A stretch of 64,000 nt of DNA, taken from NCBI GenBank assembly GCA_006503475.1, contig RSEH01000119.1, positions 1-64,000 of the forward strand, in the 5' to 3' direction. The DNA is from Stentor roeselii. Taxonomy: Eukaryota; Ciliophora; Heterotrichea; Heterotrichida; Stentoridae. The notes under the pieces are model-generated. The model was given only the letters and a program-made list of their open reading frames with translations, had not been told where the DNA came from and did no database searches. Position 1 is the stretch's first letter, and every line of letters begins with the position of its first letter. The position numbers and the translations under genes are program-made. Positions 1 through 11,437 of the stretch are shown piece by piece.

Positions 1-2
1 TT

Positions 3-632
3 GTTTATGGATTTGAAAGAGTTTACTTATACAGTCTTATTTCGAACTCTAATATTTGTTGCAGGTCATTTGAAAGTAAAGTTTGTTATTTAGTATTTGC
101 AAATTCATTTATTATGTGCGGAACATTTCAAGGGTTTATTTATTGTGTCGATACTGATTGTTTGGAAATCAGAAAGAAGTATTTTTTTGGAGGTTTTGCA
201 ATTCAATTCGTAAGAACAAATTGGGAAGTGATGTGCTTTTCTAGTGAAAATAAATCAATTGTACAAGATTTAAGGAATTCAGAGATTTTATTGACTCACA
301 ATAGAGAAATAGTTGTTGGAAAGTTTAGGAAGAATAGTTTTGTTTTTGTGGATAATGTATTTGATGTTTTTGTTTCGAATAACTTGAGAAGTATGAGAAA
401 AATATGTCATTTGTTCAGTTATCAATTATTTTGGTTGAGATCTCCTGACTATATAGTTTTTAAAGATTATTATTCAGGTTTTAGTATATTGAATACTCAA
501 AGAGAAGGAGATGAGATAAAATTAGAAAGTTTGAAAGGATTAAAATACATGAATAAAAAAAGAGAATTTAGATTGAGGGAAGGAGATTTGATTTTATCAT
601 CACTTAAATTTAGAAATGGTCGTATTAACTAA
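3..632 (+). CDS. WD40-repeat protein, C-terminal part (cut by left edge)
   Basis: The frame is open from base 3, so the first ATG at 114 is only an internal methionine and the gene begins outside the window. The translated tail aligns along its length with the C-terminus of the intact WD40 protein at 6740-8737: VYGFERVYLYS matches VYGYDQIYFFS, CGTFQGFIYCVD matches CGTIRGDIFVVD, and both end near an SS(L/F)K motif. It is therefore a paralogue of that gene, in the opposite orientation. WD40 propellers are protein-interaction platforms; no more specific role can be read. It ends in TAA. The stretch is AT-rich but has no interrupting stops over 209 codons, so it may still be functional. Confidence 0.7.
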   Translation, partial: VYGFERVYLYSLISNSNICCRSFESKVCYLVFANSFIMCGTFQGFIYCVDTDCLEIRKKYFFGGFAIQFVRTNWEVMCFSSENKSIVQDLRNSEILLTHNREIVVGKFRKNSFVFVDNVFDVFVSNNLRSMRKICHLFSYQLFWLRSPDYIVFKDYYSGFSILNTQREGDEIKLESLKGLKYMNKKREFRLREGDLILSSLKFRNGRIN

Positions 633-2527
633 CTCTTAATTAGCCAGAATAAACTGTTTAATATATGAATAAGGTTTTATTAGATTCTTATTTAGAAGTA
701 GCACAAATTTTTTATATTCTAATTTCATACTATTGATCAGAAATATGAAAACTAAAGTAAATATTCAAACTTTACTCATATTTTTTAAATTCTTATCGAT
801 ATGTACAACCATATTTGAAGAGCTAAAAATGAGTTTTGTGAACAAATCATTTAATATAATGGAAATATAACTTCCAAGTTATATAGAAACATTTTTTATT
901 AGAATGGACTGAAAAAGTATCAACATTTTGTTTAAGATATATCTAATCTTTGAATTCTGTTAAATTAATGTGAGTTAAGTTGATCAATTTGTATGAACTA
1001 CTGTAAAGTTACCAAATATATATGTTAATATAATTACTCAATAATAAATTAAAGAATTTAAAAGTAATAACTTACTTAGTTCTTTCATTCAGGACTAATC
1101 ACTCTCAATTGAGGTAAACATATTTGATTTCTCTTGAGTTAAAGTATTCTCAATTCGATGAGTTATAATTATCCATACTGAGTATCGTGTTTTATCACTA
1201 ATTTCAACTATATTCACTAGTTAAATTTAAAACTTATTTGAAATATATTTTAGATTGTGTTTTTCCAAGCTCTAAAATACTCTCAAAATGATTTATTTTC
1301 TTGTTCACGCATTAAAATTTACTTAAATACGAATGCTTCTGTTTTTATTCAAAGTTCTAATTTCCTGCTATTAAATGCTTTTTTACTTTTTGATTTAAAG
1401 TATTGTGAAGTCTAAGTGTTGTTTGTTACTAATTTTTGGGATATTCCTTTGAATAAGTTATTGCTAAAGATTTAAGAATCTGCGCAGATGCAAATCTTGA
1501 AGGAGTTTATGTACTTGAACCTAGAAAAGTGTCTTCCTTAAGACTTCATCAGAATCTGACCTCCAAACAATCAGCGATATTCTCAGAGTCACTTTACTGT
1601 GATATCGATCCAGAGAGAGATCAAAGAATTTGAGTTTCAAAAATGAAGCATACTAACTTTCAGATACTCCAGCCACTCATGAATTATGATTTTCGTTAGT
1701 TTCTTGGAATTTCAACTTTTGGTTATAAATTGAGTGATTTTATATATCATATCGTTTTTTCGATTTTGTATTTCTTCAAAATAATGTTCTAAAGGAAAGG
1801 CTTTAATGTTGATATTTGAAGATTTCGAAAGAAGTAAATCTTGGAAAGATGATCCTCTGCTCGTTGAGATATTTTCTAGTTGAATTTGAATCTTTAGAAT
1901 TTGTGTTCAAGGTTTGAATAAAATCTCTTATCCCAGTTTTTGCAGACTGAATAAGCTTCAGTGAATATGTTTAGCTTGTTCATGAATTCTTTGAGTAGTA
2001 TTTGATTATTTCTTTGAAATTTTTCTTTAGTGTCTTGATATCTTAACCTAATTGAAAGATTTTCTGTAATTTACTACATTGTTTTTGATATAGGACTAGT
2101 TCATCTAGGGTTGGAGTAAATAACTTGACCTATTGCTTAAGGTAAAAACTTTTTAAAAATGGCCTATGAAACGATAGACCAGAAGAGTAGTATAAGATCA
2201 TTTTCGTAACACGAAATAGCACTCTTCATTTTATTAGAATTTCTCTATTAATCACTTTTCAAGCAATTTTCCCTCAGTAACAATAAAAATTTAGTAGACA
2301 AAAAAATGTAGGTGCATTTACAAAAAAGTAGATAAATTGAGAATACAAATATTGTAGACAAACTTATAATTTAATAACAGAATGATCATTATTTTATATT
2401 AATTTTTACACGAGATTCTTCAAGAAGCGGGTAAATCACTGTGATTACTTAATTTTATTAAAATAATAGTTTTAGACCTTTAGGTAGTTTATCCTATTAA
2501 AGAATTTGTAATTATTTATAAATAGTA
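633..2527. other. gene-free AT-rich stretch
   Basis: About 1.9 kb with no convincing coding frame. A small less AT-rich island at about 1455-1640 has a 56-codon + strand frame without recognisable homology and may be an old coding fragment. No tRNA, tandem repeat or mobile-element structure was seen. Confidence 0.5.
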
Positions 2528-2830
2528 ATGAGCGAAGTTATAAAGCATCAGCTAAGAGGAGGCTACTCAGTGACATTCAGCCCTCTCTCTCATTGTATTG
2601 TAGTTACTGTGGAGCACAAAAACAGAAAAGATTACTGGACAGGTTTTATATCAGAAATGAGTCATCTGACAATAAGCTTACTCAAATCATCTTTTATACG
2701 CAGAAAGCTCTGGATTAATGATAAAACTATGGAACTTAGAGTTTGTGGTGGACTACAAGGCGCTGGTTCATTGAATTCTAAGTGCATGAAAAAAACTAAA
2801 GTGAATCTCGAACCAATAGAAATAATATGA
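2528..2830 (+). CDS. hypothetical protein, 100 aa, perhaps a gene remnant
   Basis: The ATG is preceded by an in-frame TAA just upstream, and the frame ends in TGA. The sequence is less AT-rich than its surroundings, which favours a real or recently lost coding region. The first 60 residues have a beta-rich pattern with RGGYSV, IVVTVEHK and DYWTGFIS. This faintly recalls the SAS-6-like head domain of CCDC61 proteins (compare the gene at 41285-42265), but the similarity is too weak to name it. After about residue 55 the match fades. It lies in the decaying left zone, directly before a broken TPR gene, so a truncated remnant is as likely as a small working gene. Confidence 0.35.
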   Translation: MSEVIKHQLRGGYSVTFSPLSHCIVVTVEHKNRKDYWTGFISEMSHLTISLLKSSFIRRKLWINDKTMELRVCGGLQGAGSLNSKCMKKTKVNLEPIEII

Positions 2831-3171
2831 ACGATAGAAAAATAGACACTAAAAAAAAAGTGTAATAAATTCGAAAGGTGAACTGTTTGTTACTCTAGAA
2901 AATCCTATTTCAAATCATGAATGTTTAGCTTCTAGTTCTCAATTGAAATCTTTTACTTGGAATATATTATAAATCAAAGTAGGGAGTTCTACGCCTAATT
3001 ATCAGCCGAGGTTTTTACTTGAAATTTATAATTATGAGGCTTGCTGGAGAAAATTCGAAATATTACGAAAGGATGATAGCAAATATGGATATTTTTATTC
3101 AAATGATATTGAATCTTATTGTTTAAAAAGCAATATAAAAGATCACAGTAATAAAAACCCTACTTTATAAT
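2831..3171. other. spacer without recognised gene
   Basis: AT-rich and interrupted by stops in all frames. Nothing was recognised, although it could hold decayed upstream sequence of the adjoining TPR pseudogene. Confidence 0.4.
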
Positions 3172-5067
3172 TAGCCAGGTATATAGGATGTAATTATTTG
3201 AATCAGTGATTTTATAATGAAGCCAAAAAAATTACGATGAAAGTTATTATTTATGCCTAAAATTAAAATATATCCAAGATCCCGATTTTACCGAAAAGTT
3301 AATCTATTCTTAGCCGAAGCCTTAAATAATTTAGGCCTATATTATTATGCAGAAGGAAAATATAGAGAAGCAGAAATGAAACTTGAAGAATGTCAGACAA
3401 AAAGAAAAAAGTATCTAAACAACTATGATCCATATATATTCCAAACATTTAATCATTTCTGTTTTTTATATGAAAACTGGGGGAAATTAGCAAAAGCAGA
3501 AAAATCTTACCTTGAATTAATCAAAATAAATAAAGAAATCCATAAATTTAAACCTCAGAAACTTGCACCTCTCTATGAGAGTCTTGGAAATATATACATA
3601 AACCAACTAGAATTTTCGAAAGCAGAAGAATCCTTTAAATTGAGGCAAAAATATTTTCCATCTGATCAAGATATCTCAATATCTTATTACTGGTTTGGAT
3701 GACTTTACCGAAGCAAAGGAGAGTTTGTTAAGGCAAAAGCAAACTATGATGAATGTCTTAAATATAGAGAAAATTTACCAGAAATGAATGCTCTAGATAA
3801 AGCCAAGGTGCTAGAAGAATTAGGTTTGCTATATTATTTAGAAAATAATTTTAAAGAATCAGAAAAATACTACTTCAAAGCCATAACATCTACAAAACAG
3901 AATATGATACTTTATATCATCATTTGATAATCTTGGTCATATTTGTCAAAAAAAAACAAAATTTCAAGGAAGCAAGAACTCATTTTAACAGATCTTTATC
4001 AATAAGAGAGATAGAATTCAAAAGAAAACATTACATTATTGGAAAATCTTTTAATAATTTAGCAGGATTATATCTGGATATCAGAGATATATATATGGCA
4101 GAAATATTTTACTTAAAGTGCCTTAAAATCAGGGATAAAACATTTCCTAGTAATCATCACTCATTAGATTCGATTTATAGATATCTCGGAGTTACTTGCT
4201 TGGAAAGCAGTAAGTATACCAAGCAGAAAAATACTTTTCTAAATGTCTTGAAATCTATAAAAGTCACTTCCAAGTAACCATCCGGAGTTCTCAGAACTTT
4301 TTAACAATTTAGCAAGATTTTTTCAAGTATCAAAATTGATTTTAAAAGCATAGAAATATTATTTGAAAGTCCTTAATCACAGCATAGCTTTAGCATTTTA
4401 TAATATTAGAATATTCAATTTAAATCAAGACTTTATTGATAAAGCTCAAGAAAATTTACTTAATTGTTTAGAAATTTACAAAGAAGCACCTCCAATGGAT
4501 GCATCTAACTTACAAAGACTCTATTAAAATTTAGGATTTTTTTATGAAAAGATGATAGACTACTCAAATGCAGAAAAATATTATGCTAAATGCATCAAAT
4601 TAAAACAAGATGATTTTTTAATTGATAATTTTAATACATATTTTTCATTGACTCAGCTTCTGCGTCTTCAGAAACTTAAAGGTAATTATTTAAATGATAA
4701 ATATAATTATATTCGGATTATTAAAATAAACAAGGAAAATCTTCCGAAAAATAATATAAACCCAGCAATATTCTATATGAATATAGGTGATTTATATCAA
4801 GGTAAACATCGTTTTATAAATGCAGAAGAATGCTTTATTAAATGCCTTAAAATATAACGAATTGAACTTGTTATTAACAATACTAAATTAAAAAAAATAT
4901 ACAAAAAGGTAGAAAGAATCTATAGAAAAACTAAAATCTTGCAAAAAAATAGGTTTAATACTAGATTAAAATTATGTCGCAAAATTAATATTGAAAAGAA
5001 ACATAATTATTCCCTCTATACGCTAAGAGGGGCATTCAAAAAAAATTCAAGAAAATTACATACTTAG
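3172..5067 (+). pseudogene. broken tetratricopeptide-repeat gene
   Basis: A TPR series of the kinesin-light-chain/NPHP3 type is readable across about 1.9 kb in shifting frames. Clear repeat cores are ALNNLGLYYYAEGKYREAE at 3319-3375, YESLGNIYINQLEFSKAEE at 3574-3630, FNNLAGLYLDI near 4048, and NAEKYYAKC near 4570. The phase is broken by small indels in A-runs (about 3230, 3905 and 3950) and by in-frame stops: TGA at about 3210 and 3703, TAG near 4350, TAA near 4525 and 4855. After the TAA at 4855 the frame stays open to 5067. Long uninterrupted pieces suggest fairly recent loss. Assembly errors in homopolymers could account for the indels but not for the stops. Confidence 0.7.
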
Positions 5068-5277
5068 CGTGTGTTGTAAGAAACGATTGTAACACAACAC
5101 TTCTGAAAGAAATCAAACTCTGTCCTAAAACTTCAACACAATCTTATTCAGAAAATAAAAATTTCCCTTTTGGATTATTCCTTATTTGAATAATTCATCT
5201 TTAACTGATTTCTTTTTGTCTATTAAATACAAAATTCAGCATATTTTAGATTAAGATTCTAGAATATATTTATAAAT
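5068..5277. other. short spacer between two pseudogenes
   Basis: AT-rich, with stops in all frames. Nothing was recognised. Confidence 0.4.
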
Positions 5278-6140
5278 GGATAATATAGGTCCACAAAATA
5301 GAGCAAGAGTACAATTTCATGCACAATCTATACCCTTTTAAAATATCTATCAATTAGTTTTTTTAATCAATTACACCTTTAGTCAATCAATTTAAGCTCA
5401 TGATCAAGTAATTTGGACTATTGCATCAACAAAAAAGAAGAAATAATTTCAGGTTCTTCTGATAAATTTGTAAAAATCTGGTATTCTGATTCTTTATCAG
5501 TGTATGCAACCCCTCTACCATCAGCAATCAGTTTGGTCAGTTACAGTAACCCCAGACGATAAAAACATTCTTTTCTGGCTCTCAAGATAATACAATTATT
5601 TATGGAGTATCGAATCGAAGTCAAAGTCTATCAATTCACCCACCACAACGACTTTGTCTACTGAGTTAAATGTGTGAATGATCAAATAATCTCAGTTTCT
5701 AGAGACTCAAGAATCGGCATCTCTTCAAAACAATTCAATCGCTTTTTGAGCTTGAAACCGTTTACTGTAGGATCTGAAGTTATAAAAGATAGCTCGGTTG
5801 TGTTTGGATGCTTAAATGAAGTTGTAATTTGTGACATAAATCAAATCAACAATGAAAAAACTCTAGTGGGCCATTCTGGTAAAGTAGAATTAATTGCTTT
5901 TTCGTCGAAATCCAACTTCTTGATCAGTAGTTGTTGGGGTTCAAAAAATAATTTGATTATTTGGCATCTTAAAACTTTCTCAATTTCAGCTAAGCTCGTT
6001 TTTAGCACCTTTCCATATATTTATGCTAAATTATTACTTGGTGTTGTTTATTAAGTCATTCAGTGTCTCCACAAATTGTATTTTTCTCCTTCGACTCGAA
6101 ATTAAACTAAAATTAGTATTTTCTCATATAATTTGATAAA
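5278..6140 (+). pseudogene. broken WD40-repeat gene
   Basis: An ATG at 5278 is followed by WD40 pieces in changing frames: AHDQVIWTIAS (about 5398-5430), ISGSSDKFVKIWYSDS (about 5446-5495), SVWSVTVTPDDKN (about 5530-5565) and SGSQDNTI (about 5577-5600). A longer open piece from 5674 to 6054 contains LVGHSGKVELIAFSSKSNF and NLIIWHLKTFS. Breaks include at least one small indel near 5570 and in-frame stops, for example TAA before AHDQ and TGA near 5665. The repeats resemble those of the intact gene at 6740-8737, so it is probably a dead family member. Confidence 0.65.
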
Positions 6141-6739
6141 AAGAACGATAAGATTCCATATAGAGTACAATTTGATTATATAAAGAGCATAATATAGGGT
6201 TAAATATTATCCACACTTCAAATGGTTAACTAATATAAAAATCAAGAGTCTAATACTTAATAATTTTATTAAACCGTATTGTTCAATTAAGCATTAATAA
6301 TTTTTTAGAGAGTTTATTTTTAACTAATCACTTCAGTATCTAGATTAATCCCTATTTCCCAAGATACATCAAGAGTTTTATAATTCAACATCGAATACTA
6401 GTTCAATTTAATCTTTTAAATTCAAATATTAGATAATTAAGTCATTTTCTTGTGAGAAATACTAGTTTTAAACAGAATAATCATTTGATTATCACAAACT
6501 ATTGAAATATTTGCGATCGATGTGGCATTTTTAATTAAAATATTCATAAATATTGGTCGAAATAATCAGGAAATCACTCAATGATTATTCAAATACATCA
6601 ATATATAAGGATGGAAGAATCAAGAAAATCATTTAATAATAATTAAATCTAAAAAATTAAAGTTTTCTGATCAACAAGTTTACTGCATATCGCAGTAGAA
6701 AAATATATAAAGAAATAAAGAGATTATCAATTATCTAAA
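6141..6739. other. gene-free AT-rich spacer
   Basis: Very AT-rich stretch between the broken WD40 gene and the 3' end of the intact minus-strand WD40 gene. No coding frame, RNA gene or repeat was recognised. Confidence 0.5.
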
Positions 6740-8737
6740 CTAAAAAAGTCTCCAACTGTATTTGAATGATGATAAAATCAATGATTCTCTGCACAATTTC
6801 AGATTTCTATTGTTTGTGCAAAGTACTTTCAAACTTTCAACACTTTTGGAGATTCTTGAATTTTTCAAATCTATCAAAGAATATTTGGCTTGACCATTTT
6901 TAGATAGAATAAAATTGCAAAACTTAAAACCATAAAATTGAACTCCATAATTTTTACCTATTTTCAGTAGTTTATCAAACTTATCATAAACAAAAAGATC
7001 CCAATCAAAATCAATAAACACAAAAGAATTTGATGAAAATATCCCTGAAAATATTCTTTTTTGAAGGGATAGTAAACTTTTAGATGATCTCAAATCAATC
7101 ATTTTTGATTTTTGTTGAGTAGAGAAACAAATAATCTTTAAATCTCTTGATAAACAAACAAAATCAATACAAGATTTTTCAAATAAATACCTGCTCTTTA
7201 TTTTAAAATCACCACAATCAACAACAAAAATATCACCTCTAATCGTTCCACATACTAAAATCGACTTCAAAACACACAAACTTCTAATCTCACAACCAAA
7301 CCCTATCAATTTTATAACTTTCAATGATTTTAAACTGAAGAAGTAAATTTGATCATATCCATAAACAATCAAATTCAGTTTTATTGATAAACACAAGCAC
7401 CATTGATAAATTTTGTTGAGTTTGGTTGATGTTATTGTTTTTGAAGAACAAATATTGAGAAGTTCAATCTCACAATCATCCCCTCCGAAGTAAAGGTTTT
7501 TGTTTGAAATTTGAACACAACAAGCTGTATATTTTAAGTGATGAAATGATTTTTTAACTTGAAAAGATTTTGAACACCAAAGTTTTATAGAAAAGTCGTC
7601 AGAGCATGTTGCAAATATTTGAGTGATTTTGCAAAAACCGTTTGAGTTTACTTGAGCAGAATGAGCTTTTGAACTGCTCAACAAACACAGAGTTTTTGAA
7701 TTTATAAACTGTACGCATCCATCTTTATGTCCAGTCATTAGGATCTCATGATCTTCATCAAAACTACTGCAAATAACACTGCCTTTTAAATAAGCTTTTT
7801 TCAAAGAGTTTGATTTGTTTAACTCAAACAAATTAATAATTCCATCTTTATAAACAAAAACAATTTGTTGAGTTTTACTTTTGAATGATACGAATAGAAC
7901 TGGTGAAGTTGTTTTAATCAAATAAATAAGTAACGAGTGAGCACAGTTCCAAATTCCGATTGTTGCATCGTCGGATCCGCTCAAAAAATTTTTTGAGTTT
8001 TTTATAAACTTTAAACTATTTATTTGATGTTTAAGGCAATAAAGGACTTTTTTTAGTTTTTTTGTTTTAACATTCCATAAACAAATCGAGTTGTCACTAC
8101 TACCTGATACTGCGAATTTGGATGAGGAATCAATATCAATAGTCCAAATTTGTGACTTATGACATGACAACGATGCAATTTTTTGAAGAGTTTGCGCATT
8201 CCAGAACCTGATTTTTGAGTCATAGCCCCCACTCATTAAAATTTTTTTATCTTCTGAGAGACATAATGATACGATACTTTGAGTTCTATTTTGAAAGAAA
8301 TAATTAAAATTCAAATTGCTTTGTTGTTTTAAGTATTTAAAGATTGTAATTTCTTTCAGAGGTTGCTTGTTAAAGACGTCAATTATTTTTAAAAAAGAAT
8401 TTGAATTATACTGTATGTGAGATTGGTTAGGAATTTTATAATAAACAATCATTTTATGGGTATTTATACGCAAAGAGATATCTTTTTTAGAAGCATTATA
8501 GAATAAATATTGTGGTAGATTTACCCAGAACCAAATTAATTTATATAGAGACAACTTTAATAACTGGGATCTTTGAAGTATATTTTTTTCGAATTTGATT
8601 GTTGGATTTTCTGATTTATAAGTTTTTATAGTATGCTTTATAGGTTTTTTTAAGTGAGCTTTCAGATGTTTGGGTGAAATATAATTTTTTTGGCAAGTGC
8701 ACTTATATTTCCTTTTTTCTGACGTCAGATTTTCCAT
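6740..8737 (-). CDS. WD40-repeat protein with N-terminal Cys/His finger-like motif, 665 aa
   Basis: The single ATG-to-TAG frame of 665 codons is intact. Residues about 11-30 carry KCTCQ...HLKAH (C-X-C-X8-H-X3-H), which looks like a degenerate C2H2 finger. From about residue 150 WD40 blades are clear: MSGGYDSKIRFWNAQ, VSGSSDNSICLWNV, LSGSDDATIGIWNC, ATCSDDFSIKLWC. The C-terminal 200 residues hold weaker blades and are shared with the partial gene at the left edge. WD40 propellers generally hold complexes together; the partner cannot be inferred. It is the only complete gene in the first 11 kb and sits beside a broken member of the same family, which suggests local duplication followed by loss. 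Confidence 0.75.
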   Translation of the reverse strand: MENLTSEKRKYKCTCQKNYISPKHLKAHLKKPIKHTIKTYKSENPTIKFEKNILQRSQLLKLSLYKLIWFWVNLPQYLFYNASKKDISLRINTHKMIVYYKIPNQSHIQYNSNSFLKIIDVFNKQPLKEITIFKYLKQQSNLNFNYFFQNRTQSIVSLCLSEDKKILMSGGYDSKIRFWNAQTLQKIASLSCHKSQIWTIDIDSSSKFAVSGSSDNSICLWNVKTKKLKKVLYCLKHQINSLKFIKNSKNFLSGSDDATIGIWNCAHSLLIYLIKTTSPVLFVSFKSKTQQIVFVYKDGIINLFELNKSNSLKKAYLKGSVICSSFDEDHEILMTGHKDGCVQFINSKTLCLLSSSKAHSAQVNSNGFCKITQIFATCSDDFSIKLWCSKSFQVKKSFHHLKYTACCVQISNKNLYFGGDDCEIELLNICSSKTITSTKLNKIYQWCLCLSIKLNLIVYGYDQIYFFSLKSLKVIKLIGFGCEIRSLCVLKSILVCGTIRGDIFVVDCGDFKIKSRYLFEKSCIDFVCLSRDLKIICFSTQQKSKMIDLRSSKSLLSLQKRIFSGIFSSNSFVFIDFDWDLFVYDKFDKLLKIGKNYGVQFYGFKFCNFILSKNGQAKYSLIDLKNSRISKSVESLKVLCTNNRNLKLCRESLILSSFKYSWRLF

Positions 8738-10196
8738 ATTTATAAACTTATAACCAAATATATATTTACTAAACCAATACTAGTGTTTTTAAATATTTGA
8801 TAAGTAATCTTGACTGTTTTATTCATATTTCTTGTAAGTATCTGCTCTTTAAGTCTTAATTGATATAAGATTCAGTTATATAAATAAAACAAAAGATTAG
8901 TTCCAACTTTAAATATATTTCAAGATAATATATTTAATTTAACTAACTTGACTTTGGCAGAAAGTAAATATACAAGAGTATAATGATTAAACTTCAAACA
9001 AATAGGAAAACAAGATGCAATCATTTAAAAACTCTAACTTTGAATATTTTAAAAGAGAACAGTTCTATGAATATATTTGAGAATTTGTCTTGTTGAAATC
9101 AATATTATTTGGTTAGGATACTTTATAAGAACTAAATTATTTTTATATCTTAGTCTTTCATCTAACTTATTAAGTTTCATTACTGTTTTCCTAAAAAACA
9201 TCTAGTTTTCTCATAATAGGAAAAATTGTAAATCCAAGATTCAAGGACTCGGATAATAATTCAACTTTTAATCTATTCAAGATTGATAAATTTTTACTAG
9301 ATGCTCTTGTCTTTCATTAGTAGAATGAAGAGCATATCTAAAAATATTAACAATTTAGAGGAAACAAAAATGTTTTAATTGAGTTTTGGATTCCAGTACC
9401 TTATCTTGAGGGACTTATCAGAATGAAGGGGAGTTTTAATGTTAACAAGATTAGTACGAACAGTTTGCAAACATTTAAAAAAGAATAAGAACAGATTTAC
9501 AATAACAATAAATTGGCCCTGACTTGTTTTTACAAAATCAAGAATATCTGAATAAGATGAGGTATGAGTGTTAAAGGAAGATAGAAATCAATGAAATTTA
9601 CTATTGTTTTGTGATATGTTGTTACTATATTACTAGAAATATTAAAAACTGTCTGAAAGTGTAAATTAGAATAACAAACAGAAGAAAGAATTATCTAATG
9701 ACTTTGTGTAGCTATTTTAGGTTTATCCAAAAATTAGATAGTCAGAGTAAATATAACTCATCTCATAATAAGCAATAGTTCATTTTGACTTCCAGTGTCA
9801 GATGCTTCTGAAGGGTTCTGAGGTGCGACGTTGAAGGTATTCGGCGATTATTTTAAAAATTTTAATTTCAGGAAGACAAAATCTCAGACCACTAGTTGAA
9901 CTCATAAAAATACTACTTAACCCTGTATTTGAAGTGTAGTCTAAATGAAAGTTTAGAAAATCTCCCTTGACTCATGCTTGATCATCAGAGTATCAAAGAC
10001 CAGACAACTTTCATTGGAGTGTCTGAAACAGCTTTCAAATAAAGAGAAGACACTTTTGGCCTACCCATGCACCAAAGTCTTTTTTCATTGTTGCAAGGAT
10101 CAAAAGGGCACTCTGGATTTTAAAATCATTGAAGAATCTCAGATCTTCTTCTTTGCAAACTGATAGAAGAGCAGATAGGTGTTGAAAGCTAATGTT
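8738..10196. other. gene-poor AT-rich stretch
   Basis: About 1.46 kb with no believable gene. Small less AT-rich patches near 9780-9900 and 9970-10160 have short open frames on both strands (about 60 codons at most) without recognisable motifs. They may be the 3' continuation of the decayed minus-strand frame at 10197-10620. Confidence 0.45.
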
Positions 10197-10620
10197 TTAA
10201 TAGAAAATTTGAGAAATCAGCATTTTCCGCACTTCGAAATCTTCTGGGTTGTTAATCATGATGTAATTGAATTCAGGTATCAAGCAAAAAACATTGTTGG
10301 AGGTCATAACGTTTCTCCAGACATTGTTTTCGAAGCTCATCATGCAACCTTCATTCACAGCCCTCGAAGTTAATCCACATGCTTGATAAAGACATACTAC
10401 ATCAAAAGCCCATACTAAGCATTTCTTCTCTTCAATAAAAAGAACAGTCACCATACTTTCTAATCTTGTATTGACATCTATGGTTATTACAAGCTTTTCC
10501 CTTCACAAGCTATTCCTATTCGACTGATTGCATCCAGGGGGTATAATCACCTTTCTCAAATCCACATTCTTGGATATTTCATTCACATTTGCTGTTATTA
10601 AGCCAGCCTGGACATTTTTA
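10197..10620 (-). pseudogene. decayed protein-coding frame, unknown family
   Basis: On the minus strand one frame runs about 140 codons from 10620 to a TAA near 10197 with a single internal TGA near 10510. It reads LITANVNEISKNVDLRKV, then KLVITIDVNTRLES, then an 85-codon piece starting at an ATG at 10454. The piece CLVWAFDVVCLY followed by ENNVWRN has a faint kelch-like spacing, but this is not enough to assign a family. It is more GC-rich than its surroundings, as expected of former coding DNA. No intact start or full-length frame is visible. Confidence 0.35.
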
Positions 10621-11437
10621 GACTTTTTTAGTTTAGATAATTCATAATCTCTTTTATTCTTTAAATTTTTCAAGTATACTTGTTGATCATAAACTTTAAT
10701 TTTGAGATCTAACTATTATTAAATCCTTATCTCGATTCTTGATCCTTATATATTGATGTATTTTTATAATCTTTTAGTGATTTCTAGATATTTCATAAAA
10801 ATTTATGAATTTTTTAATTAATAAATGGCACATTGATGGCCAATATTTCAATAGTGTGATAATCATGTGATCATTCTTCGAAAAACTAGAATTTCTCAGA
10901 GTATCAACCACTTAAAAATCCAAAGTTGAATTTTCATGGTTAAATTAAACTAGTATTAAATGTTTAATTATAAAACTCTTGAGATATCTTTAGAAATAAG
11001 GGATGTGGCTTTAGAAAGTTTAGATAAAAAATAAGCATAAATATCGACTTAATCATTTGATTGAAGGTAATTCATATATAATATTTAGAATATTTATTAG
11101 GAGAATCTTTGATTCTAGATTTATTTTTAAACTTAGATAATAAGATCCGAATCAATTTTAATGAACAGAATCATGTTTGAGAAAATGAAGGAACAAATAA
11201 TTTCAGGAAGAGACAAACTCAGGGAAATGATGGTAGAAAAGGAAAAAGCATGAGCTTAAAGCTAGAAGTCGAAAGGAAAATAAAAATTAGAGAATTCAAA
11301 GAAATCTTGGGGGAATAAAGAGAATTTATTAAGCTTATAGAATTTAACTTAAGATGGTGATTAATAAAGTTCATCAATGACGATCAGTTAGGATGATCAA
11401 TAATCAGTCGGCACCCTCATTCCCAATCCCACTCCAA
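10621..11437. other. gene-free AT-rich spacer
   Basis: No coding frame was supported. A purine-rich patch at about 11160-11330 has a short ATG frame of about 22 codons that then meets stops. Nothing else was recognised. Confidence 0.45.

Noticed and set aside
3172-5067. Reading the TPR region as an intact gene in an alternative genetic code
   Set aside because: Reassigning stops does not repair the single-base indels in A-runs, and the intact genes nearby end cleanly at TAA, TAG and TGA.
9978-10373. Two + strand frames of 61 and 64 codons
   Set aside because: They overlap the longer decayed minus-strand frame or its likely extension, and show no domain; treated as shadows.
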